From CAZNXJ01 sp964577115 (GTDB lineage Bacteria > Planctomycetota > Planctomycetia > Pirellulales > Pirellulaceae), in assembly GCA_964577115.1 (NCBI GenBank), contig CAZNXJ010000009.1, forward strand, positions 1 to 64,000: DNA of 64,000 bases. The letters run 5' to 3'. The position numbers and the translations under genes are program-made. The notes under the pieces are model-generated. The model had not been told where the DNA came from. It was given only the letters and a program-made list of their open reading frames with translations, and searched no databases. Shown piece after piece: positions 45,635 through 53,576 of this stretch (the stretch's first letter is position 1; every line of letters starts with the position of its first letter).

Positions 45635-47290
45635 ATGTTCTCCGGGCCGTACGAAACGACGCTCGATGCTCCGCCGGAGGAAACGGGTTCGGCGAGCCCG
45701 GTCAAGGTGCACCTGGTACAGGGCAGCACACCGGCGATCAGCGGCGAATTACGTTGTCTGCTGCATAACCGGTTACGCGCCGCCGCACTGATGCTATGTA
45801 TCGGCTTTGCGGCGTTTGGGGTCTGGTTGTTCTGGTACTACGGCGTGGTGCATTGGATTTGGCCCACCGAGCGGCAGGCGCTGCCGGCGCCGATGATGCT
45901 GGCGCACGGCGCCGTCACGCTCATTCTTATCCTCAACGCCATGTCGCTTTGTCGAGGCTGCGAGATCAGCATGCGGCAACTGCGCTGGAAGGAGGTCATC
46001 GTCTTTGGCGCACCGGCGTTGTACTTTCTCTATTATCAGGTGCTCGTGATGGCCGTCTGGGCCGAGCGCCACGCGGTGCTGCCGAATATCATCGCACCGT
46101 GGCTGATCCTGATTTTCACGTACGCGCTGTTCATTCCGAACACCTGGCAGCGCGCGAGTGCCGTGGTGGGGGTTATGGCTGCGGGGCCCGTGGTGCTGAC
46201 GCTAGGGATGAAACTGTTCCATCCCGCGTCACGGCATACAGCGAACGCCGATTGGGCGTTCATTACTGAGCATGCGATCATGAGCGTGCTGGCGGCCGTC
46301 ATCAGCGTTGTCGGCGTGCACTCGATTGGCCGCTTGCGGCTGGAAGTCTTTCGAGCTCGGCAGATGGGCCAATACCGGCTGCGCCAGCGCTTGGGCGGCG
46401 GGGGCATGGGGGAGGTGTTCCTGGCCGAGCATCAATTGATGAAGCGCCCGTGCGCGATCAAGATCATCCGACCGGAACGAGCGGGGGATCCGACGGCACT
46501 TGCGCGTTTCGAACGCGAGGTGCGCGCGACGGCCAAACTGTCGCACTGGAACAGCATCGATATTTTCGATTACGGCCGAGCGGAAGACGGCACGTTCTAT
46601 TACGTGATGGAATACCTTCCGGGTAAAAGTGTCGCCGAGCTCGTCGAGCAGTACGGACCGCTCGATCCGGCACGCGTGGTGTACTTGCTCCGGCAGGTCT
46701 GCGATGCGCTGACCGAAGCGCACAGCAGGGGCCTACTGCACCGCGACATCAAGCCGGCCAATATCTTTGCCGCGGAACGCGGTGGGGTCCGAGATGTGGC
46801 CAAGCTGTTGGACTTTGGGCTCGTCAAACCCATCGCGTCCCAGGAGGGGTCCGACCTGACCCAGGAAGGCGCCATTACGGGCTCGCCTCTGTACATGTCG
46901 CCCGAGCAGGCGCTGTCCGATATCGAGCCGGATGCGCGGAGCGACATTTACTCGCTGGGGGCCGTGGCGTACTACATGTTGACCGGCCGCCCGCCGTTCG
47001 AGGACGAGAAGCCGCTGAAAGTGCTGCTCAAGCACGCCACGGAACCCCCCGTGCCGCCCACGCAATTCGTACGCATTCCCGAGGAGCTGGAAGGGATCGT
47101 GCTGCGTTGTCTGGCCAAGGATCCGGCGAATCGGTTCGGCTCAGCGGCCGAACTTGCGGCGGCCCTGGACGCGACCGGGCTCGCGCGCAAGTGGAGCCCG
47201 GCCGATGCGGCGCGCTGGTGGGACGAGCATGGGATGGATGCGAACCTCGAGCCTTCCGTTGCCGATCTGCTCGTCCCGTCGCTCGGCTGA
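45635..47290 (+). CDS. Membrane Ser/Thr protein kinase with N-terminal TM domain
   Basis: A 551-residue Hanks-type kinase. Unusually, about five or six predicted membrane segments come first (residues about 50-225, for example LMLCIGFAAFGVWLFWYY), followed by the kinase: glycine loop LGGGGMGEVF, Lys276 in CAIKII, HRDIKPANI with Asp371, DFG Asp393, and the SPLYMSPEQ activation segment. PknB-type kinases normally place the kinase before the membrane segment, so here the cytoplasmic kinase is at the C-terminus and the membrane part could be a sensor. The PPP phosphatase at 31806 could oppose it, though that is only inference. Confidence 0.88.
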   Translation: MFSGPYETTLDAPPEETGSASPVKVHLVQGSTPAISGELRCLLHNRLRAAALMLCIGFAAFGVWLFWYYGVVHWIWPTERQALPAPMMLAHGAVTLILILNAMSLCRGCEISMRQLRWKEVIVFGAPALYFLYYQVLVMAVWAERHAVLPNIIAPWLILIFTYALFIPNTWQRASAVVGVMAAGPVVLTLGMKLFHPASRHTANADWAFITEHAIMSVLAAVISVVGVHSIGRLRLEVFRARQMGQYRLRQRLGGGGMGEVFLAEHQLMKRPCAIKIIRPERAGDPTALARFEREVRATAKLSHWNSIDIFDYGRAEDGTFYYVMEYLPGKSVAELVEQYGPLDPARVVYLLRQVCDALTEAHSRGLLHRDIKPANIFAAERGGVRDVAKLLDFGLVKPIASQEGSDLTQEGAITGSPLYMSPEQALSDIEPDARSDIYSLGAVAYYMLTGRPPFEDEKPLKVLLKHATEPPVPPTQFVRIPEELEGIVLRCLAKDPANRFGSAAELAAALDATGLARKWSPADAARWWDEHGMDANLEPSVADLLVPSLG

Positions 47291-47374
47291 GGGCCGCTCA
47301 TCCGGCTCCGGCCACGCCTCCCCTACCCTCCTACCACCCGGGGCGCCACCTTCCTGATCCGCCTCACCACACGC

Positions 47375-47380
47375 TATAAT
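47375..47380 (+). promoter_or_regulatory. TATAAT -10 element upstream of leuC
   Basis: An exact TATAAT is present at 47375-47380. A weak -35 (TTCCTG at 47351-47356) lies 18 bases upstream. If used, transcription starts near 47387 and gives a leader of about 150 bases before leuC. Confidence 0.4.
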
Positions 47381-47397
47381 CGTGGATTCGATTTCGG

Positions 47398-47436
47398 CGG
47401 CAAAAGTGTCCTGCGTGCAGGGCGACGGTTTTGCCG
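47398..47436 (+). promoter_or_regulatory. Stem-loop in the leuC leader
   Basis: CGGCAAAA (47398-47405) pairs perfectly with TTTTGCCG (47429-47436). Inside, CCTG and CAGG form a second short stem with a CGTG loop. It sits between the TATAAT and the leuC start and could be a leader control element. No classical leucine-rich leader peptide is seen. Confidence 0.4.
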
Positions 47437-47534
47437 ACCTTCCGGGAGCGAGCGGGCTCTGTTGGACCGCTGCCCGCCACGGGTGACCCACGCTACCCGA
47501 CTCCGTTGTCTCTTTGCCTGGCTTGAGTGCTTCT

Positions 47535-48944
47535 GTGTCGCGACCACGTACGATTTTCCAAAAGATCTGGGATCAGCACGTTGTTCACGCTGAACCCGGC
47601 AGGCAAACACTCCTCTATATTGATCTGCAGCTGGTGCACGAAGTGACCAGCCCGCAAGCGTTTGAAGGGCTGCGGCTGGCAGGCCGTAAGGTTCGCCGCC
47701 CTGACCTGACGATCGCCACGCCGGATCACAATGTGCCGACCACCGATCGGCAGCTCCCGATCGCCGACCCGATTTCCCGCCAGCAGATCGAAACGTTGCG
47801 GGCGAACTGTCAGGAGTTCGGCATCCGGCTCTACGACCTCAACGACCCACATCAGGGCATCGTCCACATTATTGGGCCGGAGCTGGGCTACACGCTGCCC
47901 GGCATGACGATCGTCTGCGGCGACAGCCACACGGCGACCCATGGTGCCTTTGGCGCGCTGGCGTTCGGGATTGGGACGAGTGAAGTCGAACACGTGCTGG
48001 CAACCCAGACGCTCCCGCAGTACCAGCCGAAGACCATGGAGCTACGCGTCAACGGGCGTTTGGCGCCGGGCGTCACGGCAAAGGACCTGATCCTGTACCT
48101 GATCGGCCAGATCGGAACGGCTGGCGGCACTGGCTATGTGCTCGAATACACCGGTAGTGCGATTAGGGCGCTGTCGATGGAAGAGCGTATGACGGTCTGC
48201 AACATGTCGATCGAAGCCGGCGCACGAGCGGGCATCATCGCGCCGGACGCGACGACATTCGATTACCTGCGCGGTCGCCCCTTTGCGCCGAAGTCGTTCG
48301 ATAAAGCGGTGGCCGAATGGGAGAAGCTGCCGACCGACCCCGAAGCGGTTTATGATGCGCAGCGCATCTTCGAGGCCGCTGACGTGGCGCCGCAAGTTAC
48401 CTGGGGGACGAATCCTGGCCAGGTGGTTTCCGTCCAGAGTACGGTGCCCGACCCTCAGACGTTTGCCGACCCAGTCGAACAGAAATCGGCCGAGCGCGCC
48501 ATTGAGTATATGGGGCTGCGCGCCGGTACACCGATCACCGAAGTCGCCGTCGACCGCGTGTTCATTGGCTCGTGTACGAACGCCCGTATCGAGGACCTGC
48601 GCGCGGCCGCTGCGGTAGTGAAAGGCTACCGCGTTGCTCCGAATGTCCACGCCATGGTGGTTCCCGGAAGTGGCCAGGTGCGCGAACAGGCGGCTCGCGA
48701 AGGCCTGGATCGCGTATTCCGAGAAGCCGGCTTCGATTGGCGCGAAGCCGGGTGCAGCATGTGCCTGGCCATGAATCCCGACCGGCTCAAGCCGGGCGAG
48801 CGCTGCGCTTCGACGAGCAATCGGAACTTTGAGGGCCGGCAAGGTAAAGGGGGCCGGACCCATCTCGTTTCCCCCGCCATGGCGGCGGCCGCGGCGGTCC
48901 GAGGACATTTCGTCGATGTACGGGATTGGAAGTATCAGGGGTAA
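47535..48944 (+). CDS. leuC: 3-isopropylmalate dehydratase large subunit
   Basis: A 469-residue aconitase-type enzyme that isomerises 2- to 3-isopropylmalate in leucine synthesis, together with LeuD. The 4Fe-4S ligands are Cys347 ([11 protein letters not shown]) and Cys407 and Cys410 (GCSMCLAM), the normal arrangement. Other motifs are TPDHNVPT and [13 protein letters not shown] prefer the GTG at 47535; an in-frame TTG at 47514 would add seven residues. It works with leuD 88 bases downstream. Confidence 0.94.
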   Translation: MSRPRTIFQKIWDQHVVHAEPGRQTLLYIDLQLVHEVTSPQAFEGLRLAGRKVRRPDLTIATPDHNVPTTDRQLPIADPISRQQIETLRANCQEFGIRLYDLNDPHQGIVHIIGPELGYTLPGMTIVCGDSHTATHGAFGALAFGIGTSEVEHVLATQTLPQYQPKTMELRVNGRLAPGVTAKDLILYLIGQIGTAGGTGYVLEYTGSAIRALSMEERMTVCNMSIEAGARAGIIAPDATTFDYLRGRPFAPKSFDKAVAEWEKLPTDPEAVYDAQRIFEAADVAPQVTWGTNPGQVVSVQSTVPDPQTFADPVEQKSAERAIEYMGLRAGTPITEVAVDRVFIGSCTNARIEDLRAAAAVVKGYRVAPNVHAMVVPGSGQVREQAAREGLDRVFREAGFDWREAGCSMCLAMNPDRLKPGERCASTSNRNFEGRQGKGGRTHLVSPAMAAAAAVRGHFVDVRDWKYQG

Positions 48945-48950
48945 GAAAGA

Positions 48951-48980
48951 ACCACGGACGAGCACGTAGAGGCACGGATG
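48951..48980. repeat. Short degenerate tandem repeat between leuC and leuD
   Basis: Three units spaced 10 bases apart: CACGGACG, CACGTAGA, CACGGATG. Similar CACGGAT tracts occur in intergenic DNA of several bacteria in this group (general knowledge, not checked here). It is probably a decaying repeat in the spacer. Confidence 0.4.
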
Positions 48981-49032
48981 TCGTGTGGGGCGCCTCGGCA
49001 GTTTCTGATTGGAAGAGGTTGGCGGATTACTT

Positions 49033-49635
49033 ATGAAGGCTTTTACGGTACATCACGGCCGAGTTGCCGCACTGGATCGGGCGGATGTCGATACCGATCA
49101 GATCATTCCCAAGCAGTTCCTGAAGCGGATCGAACGCACCGGCTTCGAAGACTACCTGTTCTACGATTGGCGCTACGACGACGAGGGCCAACCGAACCCG
49201 GACTTCGAACTGAACAAGCCAGAAGCGCAAGGCGCCACGATTCTGTTGGCTCGGCGCAACTTCGGCTGTGGGTCGAGCCGCGAGCATGCCGTATGGGCGC
49301 TGGAGAACTATGGCTTTCGCGCGGTGATCGCGCCGAGCTTTGCCGATATCTTCTTCAACAACTGCTTCAAGAACGGCGTGCTCCCGATCGCGCTTGACGA
49401 AAGCCTCATCGAGCAGCTCTTCACCAGCGCTCGCCGCGGTATTTACGAGCTGACCGTCGATCTGGAGAAGAAGGAGCTCCGTGACGCGCTCGGGCTGATT
49501 ATTTCCTTCGAAGTCGACGAGTTCCGGCGCCACTGCCTGCTCAACGGGCTCGACGACATCGCGCTGACGCTTCAAAACGCCGACAAGATCGAGCAGTACG
49601 AGCAGCAGCACCGCGACCGGCTGGCGCGCGCATAG
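49033..49635 (+). CDS. leuD: 3-isopropylmalate dehydratase small subunit
   Basis: A 200-residue swivel-domain subunit with [30 protein letters not shown] and [16 protein letters not shown]. It completes the active site of LeuC. The start at 49033 is the Met before [11 protein letters not shown]. Length is normal. It follows leuC on the same strand and is very likely in the same operon. Confidence 0.94.
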   Translation: MKAFTVHHGRVAALDRADVDTDQIIPKQFLKRIERTGFEDYLFYDWRYDDEGQPNPDFELNKPEAQGATILLARRNFGCGSSREHAVWALENYGFRAVIAPSFADIFFNNCFKNGVLPIALDESLIEQLFTSARRGIYELTVDLEKKELRDALGLIISFEVDEFRRHCLLNGLDDIALTLQNADKIEQYEQQHRDRLARA

Positions 49636-49736
49636 CGCGCTGAAACTGCGCGGACGCGTGGTGGCCCCAGCGGCGCGCAGACGGCGCCTCAGAAATGTCC
49701 ACACGCGCGGCCCCTGTGCATGGGAGACACTCGCCG

Positions 49737-50738
49737 ATGAAGCTGCTCAGCTGGATGGGTGGACTGGCCCTAGTGGCGGGAATGGCCAGTGCGTCGTTCG
49801 CCGAACCCTCCGTCACGAAGGTGCTGGGAGGGCTCGATAATCCCTGCGGTGTGGCGATCCAACCGGAAACCGGCGCCGTTTTTGTCTCCGATAGTGCCGC
49901 CGGGCGCGTCCTCCGCGTCGGCAGCGACGGGGCGGTTCAGGACGTTATCACCGGCTTTCCGCAAGACGTATTCGGCACGGGGCCGGAATACAAGATCGGA
50001 CCCCTGGGCCTGGCATTTGTCGATAAGAACACACTCGTGATCGGCGGCGGTGGACGGCCGGACGGTGAGGAGCTGCTGCGCATCTACACGTTGCCGGAGG
50101 ACAGCAGCCCGCTCAGCGCGGATCAAATGACGGCGAGCCACAGCCTGCCCGCGGCGGACGACAGACCGGGAGAGGGAAATTTTTACGCGCTCGCGGTGTT
50201 GAACGGTGTGATCTACGCGACTTCGAATGGCGATGATCGGAAGGGGTGGGTCGCGCGGTGCGCCGTGAAGGAGGGCCAGTTCGGCCCCTTCGAGCGTTGG
50301 CTGGCGACCAAGGAAGCGGTCCGAGTTGATGCGCCGGTCGCGATCACGACGGATTCGCACGGCCAACTCGTGATCGGCCAAATGGGTGAAATTGACGTCG
50401 CCGGCGATAGCCAGCTGACGTTCTACGACGCCAAGACCGGTTCGCTGCTCGTGAATTTTCCGACTGGATTGCACGACATCGACGCGCTGGCCTACCATCC
50501 CAAGAACGGCCGCCTCTATGCGCTCGACTTCGCCTGGCTCGATGCCTCGCAGGGCGGTTTATTTGAACTGGTCGCCACGCGTGACGGTGAACGTCCCGGC
50601 GTGAAGGCCCACAAGGTCCTGCCGCTGATGAAACCGACCGCAATGGCGTTCGACGAAGAGGGTGTGTTGTACGTCACCGTCTTTGGAGAAACAAAAGAAG
50701 GCGAAAAGACGGGCGAACTGCTACGAATTCAACTGTAA
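49737..50738 (+). CDS. Exported NHL/SMP-30-like beta-propeller protein
   Basis: A 333-residue protein with a signal peptide (MKLLSWMGGLALVAG, cleavage near ASFAEP). Blades contain NPCGVAIQPETGAVFVSD, GPLGLAFVDKNTLVI, DALAYHPKNGRLYALD and KPTAMAFDEEGVLYVT, the NHL/SMP-30 type of propeller. No catalytic residues stand out. It may bind a ligand in the periplasm or outside the cell. It follows leuD by 101 bases on the same strand, though no functional link to leucine synthesis is evident. Confidence 0.75.
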   Translation: MKLLSWMGGLALVAGMASASFAEPSVTKVLGGLDNPCGVAIQPETGAVFVSDSAAGRVLRVGSDGAVQDVITGFPQDVFGTGPEYKIGPLGLAFVDKNTLVIGGGGRPDGEELLRIYTLPEDSSPLSADQMTASHSLPAADDRPGEGNFYALAVLNGVIYATSNGDDRKGWVARCAVKEGQFGPFERWLATKEAVRVDAPVAITTDSHGQLVIGQMGEIDVAGDSQLTFYDAKTGSLLVNFPTGLHDIDALAYHPKNGRLYALDFAWLDASQGGLFELVATRDGERPGVKAHKVLPLMKPTAMAFDEEGVLYVTVFGETKEGEKTGELLRIQL

Positions 50739-50895
50739 GCACGGACTTCGAGCGGCAGCTGAAAGCCTGGCCGGCCAATGGCTCGGACTGCGGGCAACTC
50801 GAAGCACCTGCGGAAAACGCACTCGCTCAGCGGGTACAACTTCCCTACGATGGCGAGTGCCAACGAAATCCTCCTCGACACGACGGGCCCCTTTG

Positions 50896-51912
50896 ATGTC
50901 CACAGCAACGGAAGCACAAACCGAGGTTCAATCAGCCCGGGACTGGCATGCTCTTGCGCAGCGCGTCCTCGAAGGCCATGCCGTCACGGCCGCCGAGGCG
51001 GAAGCCATCCTCCATTCGTCGGACGACGAGCTGCTCGACGTGCTCTCGGCCGCCTTCGTTCTGCGCCGTAAGTATTTCGGTAAGCGCGTGCAGCTCTACT
51101 TCCTGATGAACGCCAAGAGCGGCCTCTGTCCGGAAGACTGCCACTACTGTTCGCAGTCGAAAATCTCGGAGGCCGAGATCCCGCGCTATAACATTTTGCA
51201 GCGCGACAAGTTGCTCGACGGTGCCCGCCTCGCGTATGAACGGCAGGCCAAGACGTACTGCATCGTGATTTCCGCTCGAGGGCCGAACGAGCGGGAGATG
51301 GCGGCGATTGAAACCATCGTGCCCGAGATCAAGCAACGCTATGACCTGAAGATCTGCGCCTGCCTTGGGCTGCTGACCCCCGAACAGGCCCAGCGTCTGA
51401 AAGCCTGTGGCGTTGATCGCGTCAATCACAATCTGAACACGAGTGAATCGCACTACTCTGAGATCTGCTCGACGCATACCTATAAGCAGCGTGTCGAGAC
51501 GCTGAACGCCGTGCGCGATGCCGGAATCGAGCTGTGCTCGGGCGGCATCATGGGGATGGGGGAATCGCCGTCTGATCTGGTCGAGATGGCGCTGGCCCTG
51601 CGTGACCTGCGGGTCGAGTCGATCCCGGTCAACTTTCTGATTCCCATTGACGGGACGCCGCTCGGACAGCAGCGCGATCTGAACCCGCGCCAGTGCCTGC
51701 GCGCGCTGGCCATGTTCCGCTTCGTGAATCCGCAGAGCGAGCTGCGGATCGCCGGGGGCCGGGAAGTGCATCTCCGCAGCCTCCAAGCGCTCGGCCTGTA
51801 TGCTGCCAACTCGATTTTCGTCGGCGATTACCTGACCACCAAGGGCCAGGCGCCGGAAGCCGATTATCAGATGATCGAAGACCTGGGCTTTGAAGTAACG
51901 CGGGGTTCATGA
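50896..51912 (+). CDS. bioB: Biotin synthase
   Basis: A 338-residue radical-SAM enzyme that inserts sulfur into dethiobiotin. The SAM cluster is held by Cys78, Cys82 and Cys85 (CPEDCHYC). Later motifs include YCIVISARGP, NHNLNTSESHY, GGIMGMGES, IPIDGTPL and IAGGREVHL (Arg of the 2Fe-2S site). The start at 50896 gives the usual length. It overlaps the PSP1 gene by four bases (ATGA), so translation is likely coupled. Other bio genes are not in the window. Confidence 0.94.
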   Translation: MSTATEAQTEVQSARDWHALAQRVLEGHAVTAAEAEAILHSSDDELLDVLSAAFVLRRKYFGKRVQLYFLMNAKSGLCPEDCHYCSQSKISEAEIPRYNILQRDKLLDGARLAYERQAKTYCIVISARGPNEREMAAIETIVPEIKQRYDLKICACLGLLTPEQAQRLKACGVDRVNHNLNTSESHYSEICSTHTYKQRVETLNAVRDAGIELCSGGIMGMGESPSDLVEMALALRDLRVESIPVNFLIPIDGTPLGQQRDLNPRQCLRALAMFRFVNPQSELRIAGGREVHLRSLQALGLYAANSIFVGDYLTTKGQAPEADYQMIEDLGFEVTRGS

Positions 51913-52484
51913 CAGTGAACTGTCAGCACTTGGTGCGCGTGGGCCTCATGGGACGGCTCAGTTATCTCCACTCCGCCGACGCGACGCGATTCTCGCGCGG
52001 TCTGCGCGTCATCTGCCGCACGGAGCGAGGTTTGGAGGTTGGCCAGGTCCTCAGTACAGTGGAACGCGACGCCGTGGCGGACGGCACGATTATTCGCGGC
52101 ATGACGGCCGAGGATGAACTGCTGATCGCGCGGCTGGAGCGGTACCGCCACGAGGCCTTTATGGCGTGCCGCGAGTTTCTCAACGAGCGGAAGCTGCCCG
52201 TGGTGCTCATGGACGTCGAGCAGCTTTTCGACGGTAGCGCGCTGTATTTTTATTTCCTCGGTACGCCGCCCGCAGAGCTCGATGCGTTCACCGATCAGCT
52301 CGCAGCGACATACGCCGCAAAAGTGAAATACTACGAGTTTCATTCGGCGCTGACCGAAGGCTGCGGGCCTGGTTGCGGCACGGAGGAGAAGTCAGGCTGC
52401 GGCACGAGCGGCGGATGCTCGACCTGTGCGATCGCCGCGGCCTGTCACGGGAAAGCTTCGGCCCGCTCCGCCGCAAATAATTGA
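51909..52484 (+). CDS. PSP1-domain (RicT/YaaT-like) protein with Cys-rich tail
   Basis: A 191-residue protein. The PSP1 C-terminal-type domain covers about residues 5-145 (ICRTERGLEVGQVLS and VEQLFDGSALYFYFLG). RicT of Bacillus, in this family, works with RicA and RicF in a complex that binds iron-sulfur clusters and affects RNA processing. The tail holds a dense cluster of Cys, with CGPGCG, SGCG, CSTCAIAAAC, which could bind Fe-S or zinc. The ATG overlaps the bioB stop (ATGA), suggesting coupled translation with an Fe-S enzyme. Exact role unknown. Confidence 0.78.
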   Translation: MTVNCQHLVRVGLMGRLSYLHSADATRFSRGLRVICRTERGLEVGQVLSTVERDAVADGTIIRGMTAEDELLIARLERYRHEAFMACREFLNERKLPVVLMDVEQLFDGSALYFYFLGTPPAELDAFTDQLAATYAAKVKYYEFHSALTEGCGPGCGTEEKSGCGTSGGCSTCAIAAACHGKASARSAANN

Positions 52485-52585
52485 TACGGCCGTGCGCACG
52501 TCCCGCCGCGGCATCCTGCAAACGCGCCCTGCCCGCCTGCATCAGCCCCGCTCTCCTTCCTTTTTTTGACGGAAACTGTATCCCT

Positions 52586-52909
52586 ATGACGACACGGCGC
52601 GAAAAGATCGAGGCGATGCTCGCCGAGGACCCGCACGACCGGCTCCTGCGCTATGGCCTCGCCCTGGAGCTCGAGAAAGAAGGACGCCACGACGAGAGTT
52701 TGGACGGCTTGCGAGCGCTCACCCAGGAGTCGCCGCCGTACGTTCCGGCGTTCTTCATGAGCGCTCAGCAGCTTGTTCGACTCGGCCGCATCAACGAGGC
52801 GCGCGCCATGCTGCGCGAGGGCATCGAGGAAGCTCGCCGCCAGGGCGACTTCCATGCTGCGGGAGAAATGGGCGAGATGCTGGCGAACTTGGGGGCGCTC
52901 GGCGAATAG
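52586..52909 (+). CDS. Small TPR-type protein
   Basis: A 107-residue, all-helical protein with TPR-like helix pairs: DRLLRYGLALELEKEGRHDES, then PAFFMSAQQLVRLGRINEAR, then EARRQGDFHAAGEM. It likely binds another protein. The ATG at 52586 begins MTTRREK, and the upstream open frame back to 52481 is less likely. It follows the PSP1 gene on the same strand and precedes the carbonic anhydrase gene. Confidence 0.7.
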   Translation: MTTRREKIEAMLAEDPHDRLLRYGLALELEKEGRHDESLDGLRALTQESPPYVPAFFMSAQQLVRLGRINEARAMLREGIEEARRQGDFHAAGEMGEMLANLGALGE

Positions 52910-52935
52910 GCCGGTCATCCTGAGGAGCCGCGACG

Positions 52936-53475
52936 ATGAACCGCGATGCGTGGCGTTTTCGGGCCGAGCAAGTGGACGCTTCGGCGTTCATCGCTCCCGG
53001 CGCCGTCGTGCTCGGCGACGTCACGCTGGCCGAGAACGTGTCGGTGTGGTTTCACGCGGTCATTCGGGGCGATAGCGAGCGCATTGTGATCGGGCCACAA
53101 AGCAACGTCCAGGATCTTTGCCTGCTGCATGCCGATCCTGGGTTCCCCTGCCTGATCGGCCGCGGCGTAACGCTGGGGCATCACGCGGTGGTGCATGGAG
53201 CGATCGTCGAGGACAATGTGATGATCGGCATGCGGGCCGTCGTGCTCAACGGCGCGCGGATCGGGCGCGGCAGCATTGTCGCCGCCGGCGCTGTGGTGAC
53301 CGAAGAGACCATTATTCCTCCGAATAGCCTGGTCGTTGGCGTTCCTGGCCGAGTTCGGCGCGAGACCGGGCCGGCCGATTGGCAGCGGATTCGGCACGCC
53401 GCCGAGCACTACGTCGCGGCAGCTCAGGCATTTCGGGCAAGCCAGCGAAACGAACGGCCCGCAGATTCTGACTAA
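52936..53475 (+). CDS. Gamma-type carbonic anhydrase-like protein
   Basis: A 179-residue left-handed beta-helix protein of the gamma carbonic anhydrase/PaaY family. Hexapeptide repeats run through residues 15-130 (IAPGAVVLGDVTLAENVSV and later turns), with metal-type His in LLHAD and GHHAVVHG. Family members bind Zn or Fe in a trimer and hydrate CO2, but some are not active. GAGGAG about 8 bases before the ATG supports the start. Confidence 0.87.
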   Translation: MNRDAWRFRAEQVDASAFIAPGAVVLGDVTLAENVSVWFHAVIRGDSERIVIGPQSNVQDLCLLHADPGFPCLIGRGVTLGHHAVVHGAIVEDNVMIGMRAVVLNGARIGRGSIVAAGAVVTEETIIPPNSLVVGVPGRVRRETGPADWQRIRHAAEHYVAAAQAFRASQRNERPADSD

Positions 53476-53576
53476 CCGGCAAACTTTTCCTCATTGATCA
53501 AATCCGCCAAATCCGATAAACGAGCCCAGCCTGAAGTCACATCCCGCTTGTTCACTTTGGTTGCTGGGGTTGCCCG

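Noticed and set aside
47406..47486. Possible leucine leader peptide before leuC
   Set aside because: A 26-codon GTG frame has only two Leu codons and no ribosome binding site.
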